Shown piece by piece: positions 8,804 through 18,170 of a stretch of 35,458 nucleotides of DNA. Numbering within the stretch: the first letter of the stretch is position 1; the number at the start of each line of letters is the position of its first letter. The notes beneath the pieces were generated by a model, which ran no database searches, was not told the origin of the DNA, and saw only the letters and a program-made list of their open reading frames with translations. This stretch comes from Magnetococcales bacterium DCbin4 (GTDB taxonomy: Bacteria > Pseudomonadota > Magnetococcia > Magnetococcales > UBA8363), in NCBI GenBank assembly GCA_002753735.1, contig PEAN01000042.1, forward strand, positions 1 through 35,458, given 5' to 3'. The position numbers and the translations under genes were made by a program.

Positions 8804-9220
8804 ATGGTCAAAATCGGCGAAGCCGCCAGGATTCTTGGGATTTCCATTCGTACCATCCATATGTACGAACGGGAAGGATTGTTCATTTCCTTCAAGAATG
8901 AGGCGGGAACCCGCTATTTTTCCAAGGATGACATCCAATGGTTGATCGAACTGCGCCGAATGATCAAATCCAGCTTGAGCATTGCCGGAATCCGGGCATT
9001 GATGGCGCTGATCCCTTGTTGGGAAATTCGCCACTGCGACTATCGTTCGCGCAATAATTGTCCCGCCATCACCGATCACGATGCCCCTTGCTGGGCCAAC
9101 CAGAACAATCTGTGTGAAGAGACCGGACAACAATGCCGACAGTGTGAAGTCTACAAACTGCGCTTCAAGGTGGCCACCCTCAAGAACATCGTGGAAATCA
9201 AACTCAAGGAAGGACCTTGA
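8804..9220 (+). CDS. MerR-family regulator with Cys/Trp-rich C-terminal domain
   Basis: The 138-residue protein starts with a MerR winged-helix domain: VKIGEAARILGISIRTIHMYEREGL, then RYFSKDDIQWL. It then has a compact cysteine-rich part, with CWEIRHC near residue 70, followed by CPAI, PCWAN, LCEE and CRQCEVY. This spacing resembles the two-CW type putative metal-binding domain that appears in bacterial sensory proteins. The long dimerisation coiled coil of classical MerR proteins is replaced by this domain, so it may sense metal or redox state; that is inference. The ATG at 8804 directly precedes the HTH. The open frame upstream to 8648 has no family similarity. The gene lies 52 bases before the SppA-like gene and may share its transcript. 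Confidence 0.85.
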   Translation: MVKIGEAARILGISIRTIHMYEREGLFISFKNEAGTRYFSKDDIQWLIELRRMIKSSLSIAGIRALMALIPCWEIRHCDYRSRNNCPAITDHDAPCWANQNNLCEETGQQCRQCEVYKLRFKVATLKNIVEIKLKEGP

Positions 9221-9272
9221 TCCCCCCGCCCGGTTACCCGTTTTCCTCGAATCCAACACAGGTTGATTACGA

Positions 9273-10316
9273 ATGGATAAATTTGAACCGGAACTTTCAG
9301 ACCAAATAGATTCCGGAAAAACCGCTCCCAAAGATGATTTTCTCGAATTCCTGGAAAAGGAACGTTCCTCCGAACGGCGCGTTCTGGAAGAATTGTTGTC
9401 TCAGTTTTTGCGGGAACAACGTCGGGGTCGGCGCTGGAAACTCATGTTTCGACTGTTCATTGTCGGTTATCTGTTGTTTCTGGCCGCGATGGGACTGAGT
9501 GGCCATTGGGATGAGGTGACCCTGAATGCGTCGGACGATGCCAAGGGACACACGGCGGTCGTCGAACTGATCGGCCCCATTGCCAGCGGGACGCCTGCCG
9601 GGGCACAAAACGTCATCAAAGGATTGCAGGCCGCCTTCAAGGATCCCGATACCCGGGGGGTCATCCTCAAGATCAACTCGCCCGGGGGATCGCCCGTTCA
9701 GGCGGGCCTGATCTACGATGAAATCAAACGGCTCAGGAAAAAATATCCCACCATTCCACTCCATGCCGCCCTGGAGGACGCCTGCCTGTCGGGGGGCTAT
9801 TACGTCGCGGCGGCGGCGGACGGCATCCATGCCGACAAAGCCTCGCTTGTCGGTTCCATTGGGGTCGTATTCTTCAATTTTGGCCTGGAAAAGGTTTTGG
9901 AAAAAATCGGCATCGAAGATCGCAATTTGACGGCGGGACGCAATAAAGCCTTTCTCAATCCGTTCAAACCCATGCAGGAAGATGAAGTCAACCATGCCAA
10001 GGGAATCCTCGACCGGATCCACGGCCAGTTCGTCCAGGCGGTCAAAGATGGACGCGGTGACCGCCTGAAACCATGGAAGAAAGAATTGTTCCAGGGTCTC
10101 TATTGGACGGCCGACGAAGCCATCGAACTGGGCCTGGTCGATGCACTCGGATCGGTCGATTCGATTGCCCGTGATGTGATCAAGGTCGAAAAGACCGTCG
10201 ATTTCACCTTTGAAGACCATTGGGTGGACCGGATTGGACGCCGGTTGACCGAAACCATGGCTCAGGCGTTGACCCGGACGGTTCTGTCGCTCTCAGACCA
10301 CCCCGTGGCACAATGA
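9273..10316 (+). CDS. sppA: SppA-type signal peptide peptidase (S49 family)
   Basis: The 347-residue protein matches the short (single catalytic domain) form of SppA. It has a charged N-terminus, one membrane helix (LFIVGYLLFLAAMGLSG, about residues 63-80) and an S49 protease domain with the segment INSPGGSP. Ser173 in ACLSGGYYVAAAAD and Lys225 in AGRNKAF are the likely Ser/Lys catalytic pair. Their spacing of 52 equals that of B. subtilis SppA (S147/K199). It would cleave leftover signal peptides or membrane protein fragments at the inner membrane. It sits behind the MerR gene and is convergent with the FHA gene. Confidence 0.92.
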   Translation: MDKFEPELSDQIDSGKTAPKDDFLEFLEKERSSERRVLEELLSQFLREQRRGRRWKLMFRLFIVGYLLFLAAMGLSGHWDEVTLNASDDAKGHTAVVELIGPIASGTPAGAQNVIKGLQAAFKDPDTRGVILKINSPGGSPVQAGLIYDEIKRLRKKYPTIPLHAALEDACLSGGYYVAAAADGIHADKASLVGSIGVVFFNFGLEKVLEKIGIEDRNLTAGRNKAFLNPFKPMQEDEVNHAKGILDRIHGQFVQAVKDGRGDRLKPWKKELFQGLYWTADEAIELGLVDALGSVDSIARDVIKVEKTVDFTFEDHWVDRIGRRLTETMAQALTRTVLSLSDHPVAQ

Positions 10317-10351
10317 GTCATGAAGATTGCGGCGATCTCAATGCAACGGCC

Positions 10352-11485
10352 TTACCGGCGTACATTTTCAGGGGTGATGTGCAGGTAAAGCGATCCAGGG
10401 AAAAGAAACAAAAATTCAAACCGCCCCATCTTGATCCGTTGACCATCCAGCAGGTCCTGCCCTTGTTTGGGAATCGGTTTATTGTTGATGAATGTACCAT
10501 TGGTTGACCCCAGATCGGTCAATCGATACTGCCCCGGTCCCAACAGATCGATGGTGGCATGACGATTGGAGATGGACCCTTCGGGCATGATGATGTCGTT
10601 GGTTTCGGCGCGACCAATCCGGAGGACGGGATGGGACGTCTCTTCCGTCTCCGATACCACCAGGGGATAAATGGCCCGCTCCAGCATCTTGAGCTGTTTG
10701 GATTGCGCCCCCAGGGTCAGATCGGGGAGAAAGGCCAGGGTTGAATTGGAATCTTCGGATGAGCGCTCCAAGGAATAACCGCGAAACAATCCCGAGCCGA
10801 CAAAACTGGGATTCATGATCAATTGCACAAACATCTCCTGACCATGGCGGATGGCGTAGTTTTTAAGCGCATCATGATCCGCCTTCCCCAGGGAATCGAG
10901 AAAGTTTTGGATCCGCAGCTTCAGTTCCACCCCCCTGAAACGGCAGTAGAGCGCGCTTGGCGACAAAAATAGAAATTCGTAACGGCCAAACGTCAACCGA
11001 TCCTCATCGTGTAAAAACACTTCCGCTTGATCAGAACGACGACCATTGAACAAAGTGGGATTGGTCGCAGAACGGTGATGCAACAGATACCGATTGGCAC
11101 CGGTACGGCGAATCCCCGCCTGAACCATGGAGATGGTATAGTCGGGCAGGACGAAATCGTTATATTCCCCGCGACCGATGGTGAAATAATCCTGTCGTTC
11201 CGAATCACTCTGCTTGATGAACGGGAAGATCAGATGCATCAAGGGTGGACGTAACAGAATCTGACGTTTTTTGATGTCGGGTTCTTCGGGAACGAACACC
11301 GTGGCATCCCCCACACGGGTCGTCAATGTTCCGATAAGAACTTCATTACCCATCAGCACCGGAACCTGAAGCAAACGAGTGAATTCCTGTTCGTCATGGC
11401 TCAGGGCAAAGGACTCCAACGCCGCAAAGTCCAAGCGTCCAGAATTTTTAAGGAAACGGTGAATGGCAGGTACGTCCCGGGGCAT
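10352..11485 (-). CDS. Protein with two FHA domains
   Basis: This protein of 377 residues has two forkhead-associated domains, which bind phosphothreonine peptides. The second, near the C-terminus, is canonical (LRIGRAETNDIIMPEGSISN, RHATIDL, then LTDLGSTNGTFINN). The first, in the middle, is diverged: FTIGRGEYNDFVLPDYTISM keeps the GR motif, but the SxxH position is altered (ISMVQAG). The N-terminal part is unassigned. No transmembrane segment is visible. FHA proteins often scaffold type VI secretion, Ser/Thr kinase or cell-envelope systems, but no such partner is in the window. The start is uncertain: ATG at 11485 or an in-frame TTG at 11500, neither with a strong ribosome site. Confidence 0.85.
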   Translation of the reverse strand: MPRDVPAIHRFLKNSGRLDFAALESFALSHDEQEFTRLLQVPVLMGNEVLIGTLTTRVGDATVFVPEEPDIKKRQILLRPPLMHLIFPFIKQSDSERQDYFTIGRGEYNDFVLPDYTISMVQAGIRRTGANRYLLHHRSATNPTLFNGRRSDQAEVFLHDEDRLTFGRYEFLFLSPSALYCRFRGVELKLRIQNFLDSLGKADHDALKNYAIRHGQEMFVQLIMNPSFVGSGLFRGYSLERSSEDSNSTLAFLPDLTLGAQSKQLKMLERAIYPLVVSETEETSHPVLRIGRAETNDIIMPEGSISNRHATIDLLGPGQYRLTDLGSTNGTFINNKPIPKQGQDLLDGQRIKMGRFEFLFLFPGSLYLHITPENVRR

Positions 11486-11828
11486 GATTGGAATAAACAA
11501 TTGGTTGGCGTTGAATCGTAATCCTCTGCATGAATCATGCTACAGGAACGCTTTCTTGTCAAAACATCTGGAAGTTTCATAAAAACAATGAAGTCCATAG
11601 ACAGAGTTGTCAGCTGATCGAATTCATTAATGATAGAGCATGGAAAATAGTCGTGATTCAAGTTACTCTTTCAATGTAAGATTGTTACTGCGTTTCCTAA
11701 TGTCGCCCAACCTCCGTATTGCGATTTGGATATTTGTTCGTGCCGTGCCTGGTGTGAGCTTCAGTCATCGACCTTTTCCGCTGTAGATCAGGTCTTGAGG
11801 AGAAACAAGTGGCAACCGGAGCGATCCC
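11486..11828. other. AT-rich divergent intergenic region
   Basis: The region separates the leftward FHA gene from the rightward histidine kinase gene and must hold both promoters. It is AT-richer than its neighbours. I found no convincing -35/-10 pair, operator or small gene. Confidence 0.4.
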
Positions 11829-14800
11829 ATGGGCGTGAAGATCAGAAAACGGATCCAATCGATTACATTGGCGTCGGTCATCCTTTGGACCTTTCTCGTC
11901 ATTGGATCGCTGTTCTGGAACATCGAGCGTGAGAAACGCGAGACCCGGAGCATGGCGACCCTGACGGCCCGTGCCAACTTCAACAAGGACCAGGCGTTTC
12001 GCTTGTGGGCGACGACGCATGGCGGGGTCTATGTGCCCATCGACGAACGAACGCAGCCCAATCCCCACCTTTCCCACATCCCTGACCGAGACCTGGTCAC
12101 CAGCAGCGGCAAGCGGCTCACCCTGATGAATCCGGCCTTCATGCTGCGCCAACTGATGAACGAGTACCCGGGGCTCTACGGCGTGCGTGGCCGCATCACC
12201 AGCCTGAAGCCGCTCAACCCACAGAACGCCCCTGATGCTTGGGAGATCTCTGCACTTGAAGCGTTCGAACGGGAGGGCCGGGAGGAGGTGTTGGACTGGA
12301 CGGACATGGACGGAGCGCCCCATCTGCGGTTGATGCGTCCGATGATCGTCAAGGAAGGATGCCTCAAATGTCATGGCTTTCAGGGGTATCACGTTGGCGA
12401 CATACGCGGCGGCGTGGGCGTTTCCGTTCCCCTGGCACCCTATCTGGCGATGGAACGGGAGGCGATCAGCGACATTTTATGGTCCCATGGTGCCTTTTGG
12501 CTGGTCGGCCTGTTCGGCATCGGCGTCATCTCCCGGCGTCAACGGCAGCAACAGCACGCCGAGGCGGTGCTACTCGCCGAGCAGAACTTGATCCGTCGCA
12601 GCATTGATGCCCTCGACGACACCTATTTCATGTTCGACCCGGCGAGCGGAAGGGCATTTCGCTGGAACCGCAAATTCCGTGAAGTCAGCGGCTACTCAGA
12701 CGTTGAGATCGCCAACCTCAAGGCCCCGGAGCACTATTACAGCCCGGAAGATCTCTTGAAAGCCGAGGACGCCATTCGGGCGGCGACCGAAACGGGAACA
12801 GCCACTGTCGAACTCTCCCTCATCTGCAAGAACGGCGCGATTGTTCCATTCGAGTATTCCGCATCCATGATCCCCTCCCGGGATGGGTTGTTGATGATCG
12901 CCATTGGACGCGACATGACGGAACGCCATCGGGCGGAACAGCATCTGCGTGAAAGCGAACAGAAGTTCCTGAGATTGTTCCAGGAGGTGTCGATCGCGAT
13001 GTGCTTTGTCAACCGGGACGGTGTCCTGGTTCATATCAATCAATGGTTCACCAAACTGCTCGGCTACACCCGGGAGGAGGTGCCCGATCTGGAATCCTGG
13101 TGGCCACGCGCCCATCCCGATCCGACGTATCGCGCATGGGTAAGGGAAACCTGGAATTCAGCAGTGGCCCGGTCGATGGCTGAAGGGACCGACATCACCC
13201 CCCTCGATTACGAAGTGACCTGCAAGAGTGGTGAAGTCAAAACGATCCGAATCGGAGGGGTCACCTTCGGGGAGGATTTTGTGGCCACCTTCATGGACAT
13301 GACCGAACACATCCGGAGCAGGCGGACCTTGCAGGCGGAACGGGACTTCGCGGACAGTTTGGTCAATACCGCCCAGACCGCCATCGTGGTCCTGGATGTC
13401 AAAGGCCGCATTGTGCGAATCAACCCCTTCATGGAAGAACTGTCGGGCTATTCCCAGGGGGAGGTACAAGGGCGGGACTGGTATACCACGTTTCTGCCGG
13501 GTGCGGATGCGGAGTCGATTCGCACCCTTTTCAACAAGGCGGTCGGGGATAACCAGACCAATGGCAATGTCAATCCCATCCGCACCAGGGACGGCCGTCT
13601 GCGGGACATCGAATGGTACGACAAGACGCTGAAGGACAATGACGGCGAGGTGATGGGGCTGCTCGCCATCGGATATGACATCACCGAACGCAAGCGCCTG
13701 GAGATCGAACGGGAGGCGGCCCTGGAACGGGCCGAGTCGGCCAACCGTACCAAAAGCGAATTCCTGGCCATGATGAGCCATGAGATTCGCACGCCCATGA
13801 ACGCGATCATCGGCATGGCCGACGTCTTGTTGGAAACCGACCTGGATCCGGATCAGCGCAACTATCTCAACATCCAGGTCCGCGCCGGCCAGGTTCTGAC
13901 ATCCCTGATCGGGGACATTCTTGATCTTTCCCGGATTGAAGCGGGACGCATGGACCTGGAGGTACGTCCGTTCAATCTTCGGCGGATGGTGTCGGAGGCG
14001 GTCGAGATCCATTCCCTCAACGCCAGCGCCAAGGGTTTGGACATGATGGTCGATTTCGCTGACGGGCTGCACGCCATGCCGACGGGAGATCCCCGGCGCA
14101 TCCGCCAGGTGCTGCTCAATCTGATCAGGAATGCGGTCAAGTTCACCAACGTGGGAGCGATTCGGGTGACGGTTGCCATCGAAGAACCCGACCAGATCAT
14201 GTTCACGGTGGCGGACACCGGCATCGGTATTGATGCGGCGCACCAGAAGATGATCTTTGATCCCTTCTCCCAGGTTGATGGATCGAGGACACGCAGTCGG
14301 GGAGGCGCCGGCCTGGGGCTGGCGATCTGTCACCGCCTGGTCCAGATCATGGGTGGACGGTTGTGGGTGGAGAGCCGAAAGGGTGAGGGGAGCGCCTTTT
14401 CCTTTACGGTACCGATCCATCACGGAATCAGGGATGGTGGATCCGGAGCCCCGGGACATGACGGAACAGGGGCCGGGAAGGGAGACGGCCGGACTGAAGT
14501 TTTGTCAAGCCGTCCCCTGTCGATCCTCATGGTAGAGGATTCCGAAGACAACCGGATGGTCATCAAAGCGTTTCTCAATGATCCGAGGTATGCCATTGAC
14601 ATGGCCTGCGACGGCGCGGAAGGACTCGCCCTGTTCAAAATGGGGGGGTACGATCTGGTCTTGATGGACCTCCAGATGCCGGTCATGGACGGCTTCGAAG
14701 CCATGCGGGAGATCCGGGCTTGGGAACGGGAACGGGGCATTCCCAGGACGCCAATCATTGTGTTGACCGCCCATGCCCTGGGCGAGGCCGTGACACGAAG

Positions 14801-14903
14801 CCGTGAGGCCGGTGGCGACAATCTTCTGACCAAACCCGTGCGCAAGAAGACGCTGATCGAAATGATCGAGGGAATGGTGGGCGCTGGTTCGGCTGTCGGG
14901 TAA
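11829..14903 (+). CDS. Hybrid sensor histidine kinase with heme-type DUF3365 sensor and three PAS domains
   Basis: The 1024-residue protein has a membrane helix (about residues 13-33), then a periplasmic DUF3365/Tll0287-like domain with CLKCH (Cys178, Cys181, His182), a c-type heme attachment motif. A second helix lies near 217-235, followed by three PAS domains (about 255-370, 375-495, 500-630). The kinase core follows with H651 in MMSHEIRTP, the N-box [12 protein letters not shown], and G-boxes ADTGIGID and GGAGLGLAI. The C-terminal receiver domain has the phospho-acceptor Asp947 (LVLMDLQMP) and Lys in LTKPV. All residues needed for autophosphorylation are present. It probably senses redox state or a small ligand through bound heme. 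GGAG lies about 7 bases before the ATG. No output regulator is next to it, so the partner is encoded elsewhere. Confidence 0.93.
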   Translation: MGVKIRKRIQSITLASVILWTFLVIGSLFWNIEREKRETRSMATLTARANFNKDQAFRLWATTHGGVYVPIDERTQPNPHLSHIPDRDLVTSSGKRLTLMNPAFMLRQLMNEYPGLYGVRGRITSLKPLNPQNAPDAWEISALEAFEREGREEVLDWTDMDGAPHLRLMRPMIVKEGCLKCHGFQGYHVGDIRGGVGVSVPLAPYLAMEREAISDILWSHGAFWLVGLFGIGVISRRQRQQQHAEAVLLAEQNLIRRSIDALDDTYFMFDPASGRAFRWNRKFREVSGYSDVEIANLKAPEHYYSPEDLLKAEDAIRAATETGTATVELSLICKNGAIVPFEYSASMIPSRDGLLMIAIGRDMTERHRAEQHLRESEQKFLRLFQEVSIAMCFVNRDGVLVHINQWFTKLLGYTREEVPDLESWWPRAHPDPTYRAWVRETWNSAVARSMAEGTDITPLDYEVTCKSGEVKTIRIGGVTFGEDFVATFMDMTEHIRSRRTLQAERDFADSLVNTAQTAIVVLDVKGRIVRINPFMEELSGYSQGEVQGRDWYTTFLPGADAESIRTLFNKAVGDNQTNGNVNPIRTRDGRLRDIEWYDKTLKDNDGEVMGLLAIGYDITERKRLEIEREAALERAESANRTKSEFLAMMSHEIRTPMNAIIGMADVLLETDLDPDQRNYLNIQVRAGQVLTSLIGDILDLSRIEAGRMDLEVRPFNLRRMVSEAVEIHSLNASAKGLDMMVDFADGLHAMPTGDPRRIRQVLLNLIRNAVKFTNVGAIRVTVAIEEPDQIMFTVADTGIGIDAAHQKMIFDPFSQVDGSRTRSRGGAGLGLAICHRLVQIMGGRLWVESRKGEGSAFSFTVPIHHGIRDGGSGAPGHDGTGAGKGDGRTEVLSSRPLSILMVEDSEDNRMVIKAFLNDPRYAIDMACDGAEGLALFKMGGYDLVLMDLQMPVMDGFEAMREIRAWERERGIPRTPIIVLTAHALGEAVTRSREAGGDNLLTKPVRKKTLIEMIEGMVGAGSAVG

Positions 14904-15204
14904 AGGGTTGGGACGGACGAATGGCGCATCCGGTCGGATTTTGGACGCGATTGGAGCCCGTGTTGACAAATTCCAGTGGACGGGGGGAGTGAAATCCAGG
15001 ACAATCGGGTGGCAGGAGCATTGTTTGCGTGTGGTCCCACGCCGGAACCTCAGAGTTTGGACGTGGAATGAACACTGAAATCAGTATTCTGTGCGTATTT
15101 CCCTCCTCCTTTGCGAAGATGGGAACTTTTATGATCATCACGGGGGATTGCCCCCTGAGTTGTGCAATGAACCATGGTGGACGCAAATAAAAAGGGGATG
15201 ACCC
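14904..15204. other. Intergenic region before acnB
   Basis: No gene is supported. A short relic of the dispersed repeat core (GGGGGATTGCCCCC, near 15149-15162) is present. The acnB ribosome site AAAGGGG (15191-15197) lies at the end. No clear promoter hexamers or iron-responsive element were recognised. Confidence 0.4.
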
Positions 15205-17762
15205 ATGCTTGAAGCCTATCGACAACATGCCAATGAAAGAAAACAACTGGGCGTGCCCCCACTCCCGCTGTCGGCGGAGCAAACCACGGCACTGACCCAC
15301 CTGCTATGCGCCCCCCCCCCCCCGGAGAAGAAGCGTTCCTGAAGGATCTTCTGGCCAACCAGGTACCGCCGGGAGTCGATGATGCCTCCCGTGTCAAAGC
15401 GGAATTTCTCGCCAGGATTGCCAAGGATCAACTGAAGTGCCCGCTGATCGGACGCAAGGAGGCGGTGTACCTCCTGGGAACCATGATCGGAGGCTTCAAC
15501 ATTCAACCGCTCATCGACCTGTTGTCTGATCCCAACCTGGCCGATGATGCCGTGGCAGCCCTGTCCAATACCCTGATGATTTATGATGCCTTCGGACGGG
15601 TGGTTGCCCTTTCCCGGGACAATTCCTTTGCCCTGCAGGTGGTCCAGAACTGGGCCAATGGGACCTGGTTCACCTCCCGGCCCCCCATGCCAGGGGAAGT
15701 GACCGTAACGGTATTCAAGGTGGAGGGTGAAATCAACACCGATGATTTCTCCCCCGCCTCGGAGGCTTGGAGTCGTCCCGATATCCCCCTGCATGCCCAA
15801 TCGATGTTGATGACGCGTGCGCCCGGTTCTCTTGACGTGCTGAAAGGATTGCACGCCAAGGGGCACCCCATCGCCTTCGTCGGTGATGTGGTTGGAACCG
15901 GTTCGTCGCGCAAATCGGCAGTCAATTCACTGCTGTGGTTTGTAGGTCATGAAATTCCCCACGTCCCGGCCAAACGGACGGGTGGCGTCGTGCTGGGCAG
16001 TACGATTGCACCCATTTTTTTCAATACGGCCGAAGACTCGGGGATGTTGCCGATCCAGTGTGATGTCGGCGGCCTGGCGACGGGCGATGTCATCACCATC
16101 GACACCGCCAAGGGAACCATCACCCGTAATGGAACGGTTGTCACCACCTTTACCCTGCAACCCAACACCCTGGGTGATGAGGTGCGTGCAGGAGGTCGGG
16201 TCAATCTGATCGTGGGCCGCAAGCTGACCGAGCAGGCCCGTCAGGCATTGGGATGGGGGCCGACCGACCTGTTCGTCCTCCCGGATCGCCCCCCCGAAAC
16301 CGGCAAAGGCTATTCCCAGGCGCAAAAGATCGTCGGTCGCGCCGTCGGCAAGGCCGGGGTACGTCCTGGCGAATATTGCGAGCCGAAAATGACCACCGTC
16401 GGTTCCCAGGACACCACGGGACCCATGACCCGCGATGAAATCAAGGAATTGGCCTGCCTGGGATTTTCGGCCGATCTGGTGATGCAATCCTTCTGTCATA
16501 CCGCGGCCTACCCCCGGGCGGTGGACATCAAGACGCATGCCACCCTCCCCGACTTCGTCACCGAACGCGGCGGCATTTCGCTTGCTCCCGGCGATGGGGT
16601 CATCCATTCATGGCTCAACCGCATGTGCCTGCCCGATACCGTCGGAACGGGTGGCGATTCCCATACCCGTTTTCCCATCGGGATCTCTTTTCCCGCCGGA
16701 TCGGGGCTGGTTGCCTTTGCTTCCGCGACGGGTGCCATGCCGCTGGTCATGCCGGAATCGGTTCTGGTCCGGTTCAAGGGGACGATGCAACCCGGAGTGA
16801 CCTTGCGGGATCTGGTCAACGCCATTCCCTGGGTCGCCATACAACAGGGACGGCTGACGGTCGCCAAGACGGGCAAGAAAAACATGTTCGCAGGAGCGAT
16901 CCTGGAAATTGAAGGATTGGGCGATCTGAAGGTGGAACAGGCATTTGAACTGGCCGATGCTTCCGCCGAACGCTCTGCCGCCGCCTGTACGGTGTTGTTA
17001 AACAAGGAACCGGTCATGGAATACCTCCGGTCCAACATCACATTGCTCCAAAACATGATCAACCGGGGCTATCGTTCGGTGGATGCCATCAGACGCCGCA
17101 TCGCCGCCATGGAAGCCTGGCTGGCCCAACCGGAACTCCTGACTCCGGATCCGGATGCCCAATACAAGGATATTCTTGAAATCGACCTCGACACCATCAC
17201 CGAACCGATCCTCGCCTGTCCCAATGACCCTGATGATGTCAAGAAACTTTCCGAAGTCGCGGGAACCCCGGTGGATGAAGTGTTTCTGGGTTCCTGCATG
17301 ACCAATATTGGCCATTTCCGCGCGGCAGGCAATATTCTCGAAGGGCACGCCCAAACCGATGTCCGGTTGTGGGTCGTCCCGCCGACCCGCATGGATGAGC
17401 AACAATTGAAGGATGAAGGGGTCTACAGCATTTTCGGCAAGGCCGGGGCACGTACCGAGGTTCCCGGTTGTTCGTTGTGCATGGGCAACCAGGCACGCGT
17501 CCGGGACAACGCCACGGTCGTTTCAACCTCTACCCGCAATTTCGACAATCGCATGGGCAAGGGCGCCAAGGTGTTCCTCTCCTCTGCCGAGGTCGCCGCG
17601 GTCACGTCACTCCTGGGCCGCATTCCCACGGTCGCGGAATACATGAGCGCCATGAACGAACGCATCATGCCTAAAATGGATTCCACCTATCGCTACCTCA
17701 ACTTTCATGAAATTCCCGGATACGAAAAACGGGGTGTGGTCATCCCCATTCAACCGACCTGA
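15205..17762 (+). CDS. acnB: Aconitate hydratase B, frame interrupted at a poly-C tract
   Basis: AcnB interconverts citrate and isocitrate in the TCA cycle, using a [4Fe-4S] cluster. The natural start is ATG at 15205 ([20 protein letters not shown], as in E. coli AcnB), with AAAGGGG seven bases before it. This frame meets a run of 13 C at 15311-15323 and then stops (TGA at 15340). The rest of the protein, from [10 protein letters not shown] onward, is in another frame and intact to 17762. A run of 11 C restores a continuous protein and aligns best with E. coli (NPPAGEE against APPPGEE); 14 C also restores it. Cluster ligands are visible in [10 protein letters not shown] and CSLCMGNQ, and the swivel, substrate-binding and C-terminal domains are complete. 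Either the tract length is a sequencing error or it is a real slippage site. If translation instead used ATG 15306, the first 35 or so residues would be lost. Confidence 0.93.
15311..15323 (+). repeat. Homopolymer tract of 13 C inside acnB
   Basis: This uninterrupted C run lies 107 bases into acnB, at the point where the reading frame shifts. Long homopolymer G/C tracts are hot spots both for slipped-strand mutation and for sequencing error. Lengths of 11 or 14 keep acnB in frame; 13 does not. Confidence 0.95.
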
Positions 17763-17778
17763 TCTTGAAGCTTCATCA

Positions 17779-17811
17779 CCGAACTGGCAGTCAAAAGGGC
17801 TGCCAGTTCGG
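17779..17811 (+). terminator. Strong hairpin after acnB
   Basis: A perfect 12-base stem (CCGAACTGGCAG paired with CTGCCAGTTCGG) with a 9-base loop begins 16 bases after the acnB stop. There is no T-run after it, so it may be an mRNA-stabilising 3' structure or a Rho-assisted terminator rather than a classical intrinsic one. Confidence 0.7.
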
Positions 17812-18170
17812 GGCATTCTGGCAGGACGAATTGACATTCACGAATGAAATCAGGAAAAAGAATATCCCACTCCCGTGGGAATGATGGGAAATCACCCCCA
17901 TGCATTCAATTGGATGTCACGAAGGGTACCCTGTTTTGGGTATGATCAATATTCATCTTACGGAAAGACAAAGTTTACGCTGAAAAACGTTCGCAGGGGT
18001 CCGGTGGGATCATCCCCCCCGGCGGAGGTTTGGAGGCGGAGCCTCCAAGGTTGTGGATTCCTCGTGCCCGAAGGGCATCATGTTCCAAACCAGAGACCAC
18101 ATGAAATGCGTCGTTTCCGTAATTGCTACGGAAGCCTGGCCCACTTTTTCTTCTTGATCATCGTCAAGCC
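17812..18170. other. Intergenic region with a second repeat type
   Basis: No gene is supported. A hairpin TTGGAGGC/GCCTCCAA with a GGA loop (18030-18048) lies in a G/C-box stretch (about 17995-18075). It resembles another dispersed repeat class. An open frame across this stretch is translated repeat and was not accepted. Confidence 0.5.

Noticed and set aside
13158-14459. 433-codon ORF on the - strand
   Set aside because: Antisense shadow of the hybrid histidine kinase, which carries all kinase motifs.
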